Positions 1 to 7,598 of a DNA stretch of 25,179 nucleotides are shown one piece after another (within the stretch, counting starts at the first letter, position 1; the number at the start of each line of letters is the position of its first letter). The stretch is from positions 1 to 25,179 of the IMG/VR virus record IMGVR_UViG_3300025601_000109. One strand, written 5' to 3'. The notes below the pieces were generated by a model. It was given only the letters and a program-made list of their open reading frames with translations, was not told the DNA's origin and searched no databases. Source of the stretch: a virus. The position numbers were made by a program, and so were the translations under genes.

Positions 1-1119
1 GTAGATTTCAACTGCGTCTGAGGTCGTAGCTGGAATTGCAGAAGGTAATGCTGTTGAATGACTATCAAGAGTTACTGTTACTGTTCGTTGTTGTTCTTGT
101 TCTGTTGATGATGTGAATGTATGTGCAAGTCTGCCACCTGCTGACCCACCATTCGCTGTGTCGTTTGTGATTACATTGTCACTTTCACTATCGCCCCAAT
201 CAATTGTATATTGAATAGTTGCTCCACCAATGTTAGTTGTTGTATTTTCTAAGTAGACTGTGGCTCCGTCGTCCCAATAATTAATTGCTGTTCCCCCTGC
301 TGATGCGGCAAAGATAGCAAAACTTACAACCGGGTCTGCAGTGTAAATTGTAATATAATTTGATCTAGTTTTACTTGCTGTTGATCCTGTGCCTGAACCA
401 CTGTTGTTAAATGCTGTTACTACAACATCAAATGGTGATCCTGAATTTGTTGAATATGTATGAGTAGGTGTTGAGTCTGTTGTGGCTGTAGTTGTTGATC
501 CGTCACCCCATACAATTGTATATCTATCTGCGTTTCCAGTAGATGTAATTGTAAGTGTTACTGCTGTTCCTGCGCCGCCTGCTGTTACATCTGCGGTAAA
601 GTCCACTTCTTTAACATACGTGCTATTACGTATGTTTTCCATAACTTCGTTTAAATCATCAATTGCGTCTGTAACTTTGGTAGCTGTTGTCCAATTAATA
701 TATGCGCCGGATGTAGTTAAACTCCCATCAAGTGCTGTGCCTAGCGGAACTACATTACCAATTGCGGAACCAGCTATAATTGAGTCATCAACATATTTTT
801 TACTAGCCACATCTTGGGCCTGTACTGGGTCAATTACATTGTTTATGTACGAAGTCGATACATTAATGTTCCCTGAACCGTTTGGCAATACTACTATGTC
901 AGCATTACTGTTAACTGATATTATTTGATTGTTTGATAATTGTATGTTGCCTGCTGTGACATTGCCTGCCACTGTGAGAAGATCTGTCGCAGTGCCTGTA
1001 CCGATAGCAACTTTGTTATTAACATAGTCAATTACTAGAGTTGTTGTGTCAAATGTTAAATTGGTATCTCTAGCAAGATTATCTCGCAAGAGTCTACCAG
1101 ATATGCGGCCTGTAGCCAT
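1..1119 (-). CDS. Tail fibre / virion protein with two PKD-like domains (3' end outside window)
   Basis: Open from ATG at 1119 to the window edge, 373 codons with no stop. GAGGAG lies just upstream of the ATG. Residues 1-170 look like the fibre/neck proteins of T4-like marine phages, with short beta repeats of the form NGSGNI (about 80-85) and the common DVASKKYVDD module (103-112). Residues 172-260 read as a PKD-type immunoglobulin fold: a WGDG turn at 204-207, then HTY and an FDVVV strand. Residues 262-373 hold a second, poorer copy with WGD at 308-310. PKD domains in phage virions are usually exposed and may bind glycans or cell envelope; receptor binding is an inference. It is the last of the small structural genes on this strand, behind its own late promoter and a structured leader. 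The true length and the C-terminal domain cannot be seen. Confidence 0.75.
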   Translation of the reverse strand, partial: MATGRISGRLLRDNLARDTNLTFDTTTLVIDYVNNKVAIGTGTATDLLTVAGNVTAGNIQLSNNQIISVNSNADIVVLPNGSGNINVSTSYINNVIDPVQAQDVASKKYVDDSIIAGSAIGNVVPLGTALDGSLTTSGAYINWTTATKVTDAIDDLNEVMENIRNSTYVKEVDFTADVTAGGAGTAVTLTITSTGNADRYTIVWGDGSTTTATTDSTPTHTYSTNSGSPFDVVVTAFNNSGSGTGSTASKTRSNYITIYTADPVVSFAIFAASAGGTAINYWDDGATVYLENTTTNIGGATIQYTIDWGDSESDNVITNDTANGGSAGGRLAHTFTSSTEQEQQRTVTVTLDSHSTALPSAIPATTSDAVEIY

Positions 1120-1210
1120 GGTATCTCCTCATCCTCCGTGTTTCACGGATAACCTTGAACAATCGCAGGTTTACCTCGGTTTGTCCCCAACACCATGTTG
1201 GTTATGTGTT
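1120..1210 (-). promoter_or_regulatory. Structured 5' leader of the fibre gene
   Basis: Between the late promoter (1211-1218) and the ATG at 1119, the transcript would hold three consecutive inverted repeats: CCAACA/TGTTGG (1187-1192 with 1196-1201, 3-nt loop), AACCT/AGGTT (1151-1155 with 1167-1171) and TCCGTG/CACGGA (1135-1140 with 1144-1149, 3-nt loop). The last ends about 8 nt before the GAGGAG ribosome binding site. A role in mRNA stability or translation control is inferred; it matches no riboswitch known to me. Confidence 0.45.
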
Positions 1211-1218
1211 TATTTATC
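1211..1218 (-). promoter_or_regulatory. T4-type late promoter (GATAAATA)
   Basis: On the minus strand this reads GATAAATA, one base from the T4 late -10 element TATAAATA. It lies about 92 nt ahead of the fibre gene start, just past the stop of the preceding gene. Confidence 0.5.
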
Positions 1219-1224
1219 TAGATA

Positions 1225-1635
1225 TTAATTTGGAGTTTGTGCGATACCCTGGATAACTGTTATAGTTTCTCCAGTGGGAGGTGCTTCGTCAAATGTTATG
1301 TCATCTGATGATAGTGTGTAATGTGTTGTTGATTCCTGAAATACTCCGCCAATGAAAACTAATACTTGAGTCACTGCAGACGGTGTTGTTTCTAGTGTGA
1401 ATGTTGCTGTTGATGCATCACCTGTGAATGTGTCAATGGTAAGTGTTTTCTCTCCTGCTTCTGAGACAGTCTTAAAGACTGTACCGTTATAATACTCTAG
1501 AGCCGCACTGTCTGTATTAAATCTAAAACTACCAAATCTTGGAGCACCTGGTCTATTTGCGGCCGCTCCAGATGGAATTACAATAGCTTTTGCAGTACTG
1601 TCTATCTGAGGTTCTTTGAGAAATTTACCTGCCAT
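1225..1635 (-). CDS. Small virion/fibre-associated protein
   Basis: 136 residues starting MAGKFLKEPQID, with AGGTAA as ribosome binding site overlapping the stop of the upstream gene. Residues about 28-60 (PGAPRFGSFRFNTDSAALEYYNG) carry the 'G-x-x-R-F-N-T-x-x-x-x-x-E-x-Y-N-G' signature common in phage tail fibre and neck proteins, where a head or collar motif precedes a beta-rich shaft. Residues 60-130 are Thr-rich and beta-like. It sits in a run of small minus-strand structural genes between the head module and the large fibre gene, so a fibre, whisker or head-decoration role is likely. The exact function is unknown. Confidence 0.6.
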   Translation of the reverse strand: MAGKFLKEPQIDSTAKAIVIPSGAAANRPGAPRFGSFRFNTDSAALEYYNGTVFKTVSEAGEKTLTIDTFTGDASTATFTLETTPSAVTQVLVFIGGVFQESTTHYTLSSDDITFDEAPPTGETITVIQGIAQTPN

Positions 1636-1642
1636 AGTTTAC

Positions 1643-1957
1643 CTAAATTGCTGTATAAGATGTTACACATGTGATTGCTGTTGCCGCATTTGCTGTAGCA
1701 ACAATAAAATCAGTGTTTGCTAATAGAATTTTTTCTCCACCGGCATATAACTGATACGTGTCTTTAGCCGCAATCTCTAATTCATTAACTACCAGGTTAG
1801 TGTCAGCAACTGCATCTCCTCCTGGCACTATGTTAATATCTAATGCAACTGTGGCACCTGAATAGTTTGTAAATGACATCCAAGTAACTGCTGTATTGTT
1901 AGTGGAGGTGTATACTGTTGTATTGCTATCATTGACTTGTAATGTACTAATTGCCAT
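1643..1957 (-). CDS. Small putative virion protein
   Basis: 104 residues, preceded by TAGGAAT as ribosome binding site. The sequence is beta-rich, with few charges and many Thr, Ala, Val and Asn residues (for example TVYTSTNNTAVTWMSFTNYSG), typical of small virion decoration or fibre-tip proteins. No catalytic motif, signal peptide or membrane segment is visible. It lies 10 nt after the gene at 1968-2612 and 7 nt before the one at 1225-1635, so it is probably co-transcribed with them. I do not recognise a named family. Confidence 0.5.
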   Translation of the reverse strand: MAISTLQVNDSNTTVYTSTNNTAVTWMSFTNYSGATVALDINIVPGGDAVADTNLVVNELEIAAKDTYQLYAGGEKILLANTDFIVATANAATAITCVTSYTAI

Positions 1958-1967
1958 TTTTTAATTC

Positions 1968-2612
1968 CTAAAATATAATGCCATATACAATGGCTTTTGA
2001 TTTACTTACTAATTCGTCTGGGCCAAATGTGTCGGTAACAAAGTATAATCCAGTACCACCACTACCTGCTTCTTTGGCATACAGTTTAGTAACATTTGCT
2101 TCACCGCTTGGATCACTTTCTTCACTAAGTTTAATAGCTGAATTAATTATTGTAATACCACTACCATTTGGTGCTATTGCTATATTACCGTTAGACGTAC
2201 TAACTATTGAGTTACTGTTAATATCTAAGTCACCACCTAATTGCGGGCTTGTGTCATCAACTACTGTTGTTAACCCAGATGCTGAGCTAACAATAGGAGT
2301 TAGTGTTCCGTTACCTTGGTCAATATTCCATTTGTCTACTGACTCAACATATGCTAGTCTAGCGTCAGTTGATGATCCTCTATCAAGTTGTATGCCTGAT
2401 ATGTTACCAGTAACACCTGCTCCGCTTTCACCTTTGTTTAAAACAATAAGTCTGTCAGCAATATCAGTGTCAGTTGAGTTAACTGTGGTCTGTGTGCCAG
2501 CTACATTTAAATTACCTGTAATGGTTACAGTGTGTGTGGTTATAGAAACATTATCACTAGCACCAACAGTGCTAATTGCATAATCTCCATTTACTCTTTT
2601 ATGTGTGCTCAT
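1968..2612 (-). CDS. Fibre-like virion structural protein
   Basis: 214 residues with TAGGA upstream of the ATG. It contains fibre-type repeats: NLNVAGTQTTVNSTDTDI near residue 34, a central block (GNISGIQLDRGSS) and NGNIAIAPNGSGITIINSAIKL around 141-162. The NG-I-I-PNGSG-I-I element is shared with the large fibre gene at 1-1119, which suggests the two are related parts of one fibre or neck structure. The C-terminus (LYFVTDTFGPDELVSKSKAIVYGIIF, here only named by its ends) may be an assembly tip. It has its own late promoter at 2633-2640. Which fibre or neck component it is cannot be decided from sequence alone. Confidence 0.6.
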   Translation of the reverse strand: MSTHKRVNGDYAISTVGASDNVSITTHTVTITGNLNVAGTQTTVNSTDTDIADRLIVLNKGESGAGVTGNISGIQLDRGSSTDARLAYVESVDKWNIDQGNGTLTPIVSSASGLTTVVDDTSPQLGGDLDINSNSIVSTSNGNIAIAPNGSGITIINSAIKLSEESDPSGEANVTKLYAKEAGSGGTGLYFVTDTFGPDELVSKSKAIVYGIIF

Positions 2613-2624
2613 TTGCTTTTCCTA

Positions 2625-3194
2625 TTATAGCTTATTTATCTTTAACTTAAACTCGGCCATAGCTATTGTTTCTACATTATTTTTATTAAATTCAACATCG
2701 GCAGATTCGGGCCCTGTGACTCTAAAAAATGTCACTTTAGGAAATGCTTTAGCTATATCGTTTAGCTGATATATCCAGTTTCCGGCAAATGTTGGATCAT
2801 CTGTGCTTTGTCTATAAAATTCAGTATCTGCATAAATGTTATTAAATTTACTATCTGTTGAGCCTAGATCAAATCCTAATAAAAATATGTGTGTTGCTCC
2901 GTCTAGACAAGCTCTGGAGACCGCCGCTGGACCTGAACTATTTCCGTAATACGGTCGTTCTAATTTGTGTGCTCTTGATCCTTCTATAGGCCTACGTGTC
3001 CAAAATTTAACTTGTTTATCTATACCGTCTTCTTGAATTTTATTTGAAATTAATCTGTCTGTTGCTATTAATACATGGGGCATAAACTCTCTATAGATCG
3101 CATTGCATCCGTAGATTAACCCTTTAGGTTTTAACTCCACAGGATCTACTGCTAGTCTACTTTTACCGTTACCTAATACAAATGCTATTGTCAT
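2625..3194 (-). CDS. DUF115/MptE-like enzyme, possibly glycan-related
   Basis: 189 residues. The N-terminus has a nucleotide-binding style loop VLGNGKSR (residues 6-13), then YGCNAIYR (28-35) and an IATDRLI segment (43-49), the layout of the DUF115 / Rossmann-like family found in phages and in polysaccharide loci. A second motif HIFLLGFDLGS lies near residues 102-112. Such proteins are often annotated as glycosyltransferase-like; the reaction is not established, so no substrate is given. It lies among virion genes under late-type control, so modification of a fibre or capsid protein is possible but inferred. Its start codon directly follows a terminator hairpin whose 3' arm supplies the ribosome binding site. 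Confidence 0.6.
   Translation of the reverse strand: MTIAFVLGNGKSRLAVDPVELKPKGLIYGCNAIYREFMPHVLIATDRLISNKIQEDGIDKQVKFWTRRPIEGSRAHKLERPYYGNSSGPAAVSRACLDGATHIFLLGFDLGSTDSKFNNIYADTEFYRQSTDDPTFAGNWIYQLNDIAKAFPKVTFFRVTGPESADVEFNKNNVETIAMAEFKLKINKL
2633..2640 (-). promoter_or_regulatory. T4-type late promoter (GATAAATA)
   Basis: Minus-strand GATAAATA, embedded in the last codons (K-I-N-K) of the gene at 2625-3194 and about 20 nt ahead of the fibre-like gene starting at 2612. Confidence 0.5.
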
Positions 3195-3230
3195 AAAAAA
3201 ATCCTCTCAGTGTATTTACTAAGAGGATTT
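3195..3230 (-). terminator. Rho-independent terminator with late promoter in its loop and SD in its 3' arm
   Basis: On the minus strand AAATCCTCT (3230-3222) pairs perfectly with AGAGGATTT (3207-3199) and is followed by a run of seven T ending at the ATG (3194-3192). The 14-nt loop (3208-3221) contains GTAAATA at 3213-3219, a T4-late-like -10 box. The 3' arm includes GAGAGG, the only good Shine-Dalgarno sequence for the gene starting at 3194. Transcripts reading in from upstream would terminate or have the site paired; transcripts starting from the loop promoter would lack the 5' arm and leave it free. Confidence 0.7.
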
Positions 3231-3254
3231 CTGTAGCTTAAAAAAGTATTAATT

Positions 3255-3614
3255 TTAAAGAGCTGTTAAGCGTAGCATTGATTCAGCTGAATCGTCTTCT
3301 ACTGCCCAAGTGTAAACAACACCATCATAATCAACAGCTTTGTTTGCTGAAATTTTTGTAATGGCTTTTGGTTCTCCAGCGGTGTTTAGTCCAATGATTG
3401 ACATTTCACCTGCACTGTGTCCTGTAATTTTATTAACTAAAATACATTCACCTACTGATGATCCTGCGTCATTTGATACACGGAAAGTTTTTGAACCTTT
3501 CTGTGCTTGGATGTATCCTTCAAATACTCCGCCTACATTAGCCCGAATTGGTATAGTCGGTAATGCGTTAACTCCTGTTAACCCTAGTAATCTCTTGTTT
3601 ATTGGTCTACCCAT
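3255..3614 (-). CDS. Small virion structural protein (MGRPINKR family)
   Basis: 119 residues from the ATG at 3614. An in-frame ATG at 3641 exists, but AAGGAGA sits 8-14 nt ahead of 3614, and MGRPINKR at the N-terminus is the typical beginning of a small virion protein in marine T4-like phages ('M-x-R-P-I/L-N-K-R/K'). The body is beta-rich and has no enzymatic motif; it ends in AEDDSAESMLRLTAL-like acidic and hydrophobic residues. It is the first gene after gp23, behind a terminator and its own late promoter (3707-3714), so a separate late transcript is likely. Its position in the particle is unknown to me. Confidence 0.65.
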   Translation of the reverse strand: MGRPINKRLLGLTGVNALPTIPIRANVGGVFEGYIQAQKGSKTFRVSNDAGSSVGECILVNKITGHSAGEMSIIGLNTAGEPKAITKISANKAVDYDGVVYTWAVEDDSAESMLRLTAL

Positions 3615-3706
3615 TTTATATTTCTCCTTAAAGAAGTCCAATGTAGGTTCTACCTACTACGCAGAATGTTAAAACTGCATAAAACGCCGAATTGCGTTTG
3701 TATTGT

Positions 3707-3714
3707 TATTTATC
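3707..3714 (-). promoter_or_regulatory. T4-type late promoter (GATAAATA)
   Basis: Minus-strand GATAAATA about 92 nt ahead of the start at 3614 and just beyond the terminator that closes the head operon. Confidence 0.5.
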
Positions 3715-3740
3715 TGTTTTAACTTATTAATTATTAAGTC

Positions 3741-3769
3741 AAAAAAAAGCACTCCGAAGAGTGCTTTTT
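3741..3769 (-). terminator. Rho-independent terminator after gp23
   Basis: GCACTC/GAGTGC (3749-3754 with 3759-3764) extends through A-T pairs on both sides and closes on a TTCG tetraloop when read on the minus strand, followed by eight T. It ends the head-gene transcript 27 nt past the gp23 stop. The A and T runs on both sides could make it work in either direction. Confidence 0.85.
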
Positions 3770-3795
3770 AAGTTGCTTGTAAAAGCAATGTTAAC

Positions 3796-4971
3796 TTAGC
3801 TAAATGATAAGTTTGACATTACGATCTCACCAAGGTAGTCACCAGCATTACCAAACGATGATGCTGTGTTTGATAATTCAACGTAACCGTATCTTGTTAA
3901 GAACGAAACTACTGGTTCGAATGTTGATGGATCTAAAACAACACCTGAACTCATTAGTGGAACGTATGGGCAATAAAACGCCGCCGCATCTGATTCACTT
4001 GAACCTTTGTAACCAACTAATACTGCTTGTGTATCTGCCGCATATGAATCAACATAAACTTTCATAGCACCGTTTAAAGTACCTACGAATTTAGTGTTTG
4101 TTGGAGCTTCAAAAGTACCTTCTGTACTACGAGCAAAAGCTGAAGTAGTTGCAGATTGTAGTACTGTTAATGCCGCTGGAGATACAACTGCCCAGTTACC
4201 AGCACCACGTCTTGTACGTTGTGCAATTTTGTTAGCAGTTCTGTTAATAAGAACTGCTAGTGCCGCATGCTCGTCACCAACAAAAGTAGCGGTACCTGAT
4301 ACAGTAGCTTGATTGTAAGTTTCTTCTGTAGCCGCTAATGCTCTTAGTGATGCAAGAACTTCCTGGTCGATTTCAGCAGTAATTTCTTGTGCTAGAGCCG
4401 CCATTATTTCTGCTTCAACATCGATACCGTGCATTGCTTGAGCATCTTGAGCCGCTTCAAACGTCCAACGTGCTTGCAATTTACGTGTTTTAGCTTCAAC
4501 AGCTTGTTTAAGAATTTGTACAGAAATCTTACGACCCCCGTTACCTTCTTTAGCCGCTGTTGCGTCTGCTAGTCCAGCAGTTCCGTCACCGGAATATGCA
4601 GTAGCAATTTTAAATGGGCTTAATGCTTCATCACCTGCTAATACATCGTTTGCTGTTCCTGTTGCATTGTTTGCTTCAGCATATCTTACACGCAATGTGT
4701 GGATTTGTCCAACTGGACCAGTCATTGGTTGTACACCAACTAATTCGTTTGCAATAACTGTCGGCATTACACGTCTGATTACAGGTAGGATTACACGGTT
4801 AAGTGTAGCTACGTTACCAGCTGTTGTAGTGCCTGCGACTGATGCTTCAGCCAAGTGCCTTTTAGTATTTTCTAAAATAACACTCATTGAGTTGCGTTTA
4901 GAGCCTTGTAGACCTTCTAATAATGCTTCTTTGGTCTCACCCCAACGGCTTTCAAGTAGTTCATTTGACAT
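3796..4971 (-). CDS. 23: Major capsid protein gp23
   Basis: 391 residues, with TAGGAGA before the ATG. It matches T4-type gp23: an N-terminal stretch with amphipathic helices (residues 1-45), then the conserved shell domain beginning near NRVILPVIRRVMPTVIANELVGVQPM (from about residue 58; only its ends are meaningful here) and continuing to a LTRYGYVELSN region near the C-terminus. In T4 the prohead protease gp21 removes the N-terminus after an (L/I)-x-E site; HLAE at 39-42 before Ala43 is a good candidate here. It forms the hexamers of the head shell. It follows gp22 by 25 nt and is last in the head operon before a strong terminator. It is shorter than T4 gp23 (521 residues), as is common in marine relatives. 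No gp24-like vertex paralogue is seen. Confidence 0.95.
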   Translation of the reverse strand: MSNELLESRWGETKEALLEGLQGSKRNSMSVILENTKRHLAEASVAGTTTAGNVATLNRVILPVIRRVMPTVIANELVGVQPMTGPVGQIHTLRVRYAEANNATGTANDVLAGDEALSPFKIATAYSGDGTAGLADATAAKEGNGGRKISVQILKQAVEAKTRKLQARWTFEAAQDAQAMHGIDVEAEIMAALAQEITAEIDQEVLASLRALAATEETYNQATVSGTATFVGDEHAALAVLINRTANKIAQRTRRGAGNWAVVSPAALTVLQSATTSAFARSTEGTFEAPTNTKFVGTLNGAMKVYVDSYAADTQAVLVGYKGSSESDAAAFYCPYVPLMSSGVVLDPSTFEPVVSFLTRYGYVELSNTASSFGNAGDYLGEIVMSNLSFS

Positions 4972-4996
4972 ATCTAATTTCTCCTAATGTCGGTAC

Positions 4997-6088
4997 TTAA
5001 ATTCCAGCTAGTTTTCTTAAAGAGATGATATTGCTATCTTCTTCTTTAACTTCAACTGGCTTGGATTTATCCCCAGTAACTTCCTTAACGGATTCTGTAA
5101 GTGTTGTTTTTTTAGACTTCACTACATTTTCGTTAAGCACCGCTGGGAGATACTTGTTAAAAGTGGCATCTAATTTCTTAGTTTGCACACTTTCTAATAA
5201 ATTTCGCATAACATCTGCTTTTTCATCGTTTAACGGACTTAAAAGCTCGTCTAATTTTGCTGTACGCTCATTAGAGTCTTTAATAATACGAATGTCTTGT
5301 TCTTTGCTCTCAACCAACTGTTTTGTTTCGTTGAGTGCATTGGTTGCTTCTTCTAGTTGCTCGTTCTTTTCTTCGATAGCTGACATTAACTTGCGAATTT
5401 CTGCGTTCTCATTTAAATGAGTACCGGCAAATTCACTTGCAAATGATTCAAATATCTTACGTCCAAAGCTGTTCTCACGAGCAACTTTGATGTCTTCTTG
5501 CAACTGAGAGAGTTCTGCTTTCAAGTGCTTGGCAACTGCATTAGTCATCTTCTCGCTTGATTCTGTAACGAACTTATTTTTAAGTTCTTCTAGTTTCTGA
5601 CGAGCTTCTGCAACAAGTTTAACTTTAGTTTCTACAACATCCTGTTTGTCTGTTGCAAATTCTTTAATTTCTTTTGCTAATGCTTCAACAACAAATGCTT
5701 CTAATTTTTCAACTGTGGCACCTTGTTGTTTTCTGTCTTGTCTAAGATCTTTGATTTCTTCCGCTAATTTAATAACCATAAAGTTATTAAATTTATTAGC
5801 GTTTTCTTTCATTGATGCGTTAAACTTGACGCGGTCTTCTGCTAACTGAGCTTTTTCAGTTTTCACATCTTGTAGCTCTGTAGTTAGACCTTCTGTTACC
5901 ATGCGATCGATCGCTTCAACCATGTTACTTTTATCATGTTCATAACGTTGTGCAAATTCCTCACGGAGCTCTGCACGAACCTGATCACGTGTTTCTTCTA
6001 GTTTTGATTCCCAAGCTTCTTGGATATCTTGCCTAGTTTCTTCGTTAATCAGATCGCTATCTAGCAATGGTTTGATTACGTCTAGCAT
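4997..6088 (-). CDS. 22: Prohead core scaffold protein gp22
   Basis: 363 residues, preceded by TTAGGAGA. Almost all of it is highly charged, Glu/Lys-rich and predicted coiled coil (about residues 20-300), as expected of the internal scaffold that the capsid assembles around and that gp21 then digests. It starts with a short helical motif, LLDSDLINEETRQDIQEAW, shared by gp22 proteins of marine T4-like phages. The C-terminus is a short conserved IISLRKLAG(I) tail that probably contacts the shell or protease. Its place between gp21 and gp23 is the standard T4 order. No frameshift or break is seen. Confidence 0.9.
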   Translation of the reverse strand: MLDVIKPLLDSDLINEETRQDIQEAWESKLEETRDQVRAELREEFAQRYEHDKSNMVEAIDRMVTEGLTTELQDVKTEKAQLAEDRVKFNASMKENANKFNNFMVIKLAEEIKDLRQDRKQQGATVEKLEAFVVEALAKEIKEFATDKQDVVETKVKLVAEARQKLEELKNKFVTESSEKMTNAVAKHLKAELSQLQEDIKVARENSFGRKIFESFASEFAGTHLNENAEIRKLMSAIEEKNEQLEEATNALNETKQLVESKEQDIRIIKDSNERTAKLDELLSPLNDEKADVMRNLLESVQTKKLDATFNKYLPAVLNENVVKSKKTTLTESVKEVTGDKSKPVEVKEEDSNIISLRKLAGI

Positions 6089-6097
6089 GCGATTCTC

Positions 6098-6724
6098 CTA
6101 AATCTTGAGATCTTTGATTAGCCGTGTTACTTCGCTTTTCAAATATCTCTGTAATTTCGAATCTCCACCCGCTTCCTTAGCCATTTCCAACACCTTATGT
6201 CCATATTTCATGTTCATAAGTCCTTCGTATATCGCTGTTGGATAAGCACCCGGTGCACTTGGTTGAGATACTATGTCGACAGTGATAATTTCAAAATCAC
6301 TGACTTGTCCTGAGCCTTCAGAAACGTTACCACTTCCTCGACTCGAAACCCCTAATTTGACACCTGACTCAAGCATAGTTTTAACTAGCTGACCCATTGG
6401 TGTCGGTAATATTTTCAATTTACCATGTCCGTTTGGTCCATCCATCCACATTTCTGTGATCATATGGCTTACGCGGTCTAGGTTAATTTTTAAATCATCT
6501 GGGTGATCAACTTCACCAAGAACTGAATATCCACCTTTAACTTGTTCATTAAGGCTTTTTACAGCCGTTTCAATTTCGTCAACTGGGTATACACGTTCGT
6601 TAGCATTTTTGACACCACCCTGGATACAGATACCTTTCATAAAAAGGTCCTTGCCATCTTTAGAACTTTCCGTGACTATGTTAGCCGCCGTAAAGTTTAG
6701 ATGTTCTCTTAGGTATGTTGTCAT
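6098..6724 (-). CDS. 21: Prohead core protease gp21
   Basis: 208 residues. This is the maturation serine protease of T4-like heads, with the herpesvirus-assemblin type of fold. The visible active-site motifs are GEVDHPD with His74 and GVSSRGSG with Ser127/Ser128; the segment DFEIITVDIVSQPSAPGA (about 142-159) is the typical conserved region after the serine. It cleaves gp22, gp23 and other core proteins at (L/I)-x-E sites. It lies 9 nt before gp22 and 17 nt after the acidic core protein gene, so these are co-expressed. The length matches T4 gp21 (212 residues). Confidence 0.93.
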   Translation of the reverse strand: MTTYLREHLNFTAANIVTESSKDGKDLFMKGICIQGGVKNANERVYPVDEIETAVKSLNEQVKGGYSVLGEVDHPDDLKINLDRVSHMITEMWMDGPNGHGKLKILPTPMGQLVKTMLESGVKLGVSSRGSGNVSEGSGQVSDFEIITVDIVSQPSAPGAYPTAIYEGLMNMKYGHKVLEMAKEAGGDSKLQRYLKSEVTRLIKDLKI

Positions 6725-6741
6725 TCTTTAGTTAATCCCTA

Positions 6742-7482
6742 TTAAACTTTCTTAAGATCTGGTGCAGTAGTTCCGCCCATATCTTGTGATTTTGGTGTTG
6801 TTGCACCTTTTTCTTGTTCAACTTTAGCTGGATGTGCATCTGCTAATTTTTCTTTAGATCCACCGTTAGCTGGTACTGGTGATTTAGCTGTAGAGTCTGT
6901 ATGATCAGCTGTATCTGCTTTAACTGCTGTTAAAGATACTGCTTCTTCAATTGCTTCTTCTGTAGCTTCTTCTTTAGCTTCAAATGGCATTTCAACTTCT
7001 TCTTCGGCTTCTTCAGCGTCTACTTCTTCTTCAGCTTCTGGTTCCATTTCCATGTCGCCTTCTTCTGGTTCTGGTTCTGCTGGCGCTTCGTCGGCCATTA
7101 AGCCTTCAAATTCTGCCATAAGCTCGTCTAGTTTGTCTTCAAGATCAACTACACGGTCTTCTAATTCTTCTTCTGCTTCTTCATCTTCTAAAGCAATACC
7201 TTCTTCGTCAGCTTCAATTTCGCCAATAAGGTCATCAGCGGCATCGCCACCAATTTCAGTTGTGTCATCTTCAAAAGATTCTTCAACTGTTTCTTCTTTA
7301 TCTTCTTCTACAGTTTCTTCTGCAACTTCTTCAACAGCTTCATCAACTGTTTCGTCTTCTTGCATTAGGTTTTCGTAGATTTCACGTGATTTTTCCACTA
7401 CTACTTCGTGGAACAGGTCTTTAGCTTTATCTTCTTCATCGTTGATGATGAATTCAATTAGCTGTTCAAATTTATTTTCCAT
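6742..7482 (-). CDS. Acidic prohead core protein, gp67/gp68-like
   Basis: 246 residues, extremely Glu/Asp-rich, with GGAGA before the ATG. The first 45 residues (starting MENKFEQLIEFIINDEEDKAKDLF) form a helical head resembling T4 gp67 and the equivalent core proteins of marine relatives. Residues about 45-180 are low-complexity acid repeats, including a likely coiled coil ELEDRVVDLEDKLDELMAEFE (113-133). The tail is Ala/Lys/Pro-rich and ends in DLKKV. In T4, gp67 and gp68 sit between gp20 and gp21 and are internal core proteins cut by gp21; this gene holds the same position. I cannot tell which of the two it represents, or whether it replaces both. Confidence 0.75.
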   Translation of the reverse strand: MENKFEQLIEFIINDEEDKAKDLFHEVVVEKSREIYENLMQEDETVDEAVEEVAEETVEEDKEETVEESFEDDTTEIGGDAADDLIGEIEADEEGIALEDEEAEEELEDRVVDLEDKLDELMAEFEGLMADEAPAEPEPEEGDMEMEPEAEEEVDAEEAEEEVEMPFEAKEEATEEAIEEAVSLTAVKADTADHTDSTAKSPVPANGGSKEKLADAHPAKVEQEKGATTPKSQDMGGTTAPDLKKV

Positions 7483-7598
7483 TGTAAAATTTCTCCATAT
7501 ATATGTAATACTGTATTACTAAGGCTAGTATACTATTTAATAGGAAAGAGAATTATAGTGGAGTTTTTCGGCCAAAACTGGCCATTTTAAGGTATTTT
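7483..7598 (-). promoter_or_regulatory. Gap with possible late promoter and inverted repeats
   Basis: 116 nt between two head genes. Minus-strand ATTAAATA (7534-7541) is a weak late-promoter match. A near-perfect palindrome GTAATAC-T-GTATTAC lies at 7505-7519, and GGCCA/TGGCC around 7571-7584 forms a small hairpin. GGAGAAATTTTACA precedes the ATG at 7482. Confidence 0.3.

Noticed and set aside
7052-7378. Serine-rich plus-strand ORF
   Set aside because: It is a shadow of the Glu-rich repeats of the acidic prohead core gene (GAA/GAG codons read as TTC/CTC and TCT/TCA on the other strand).
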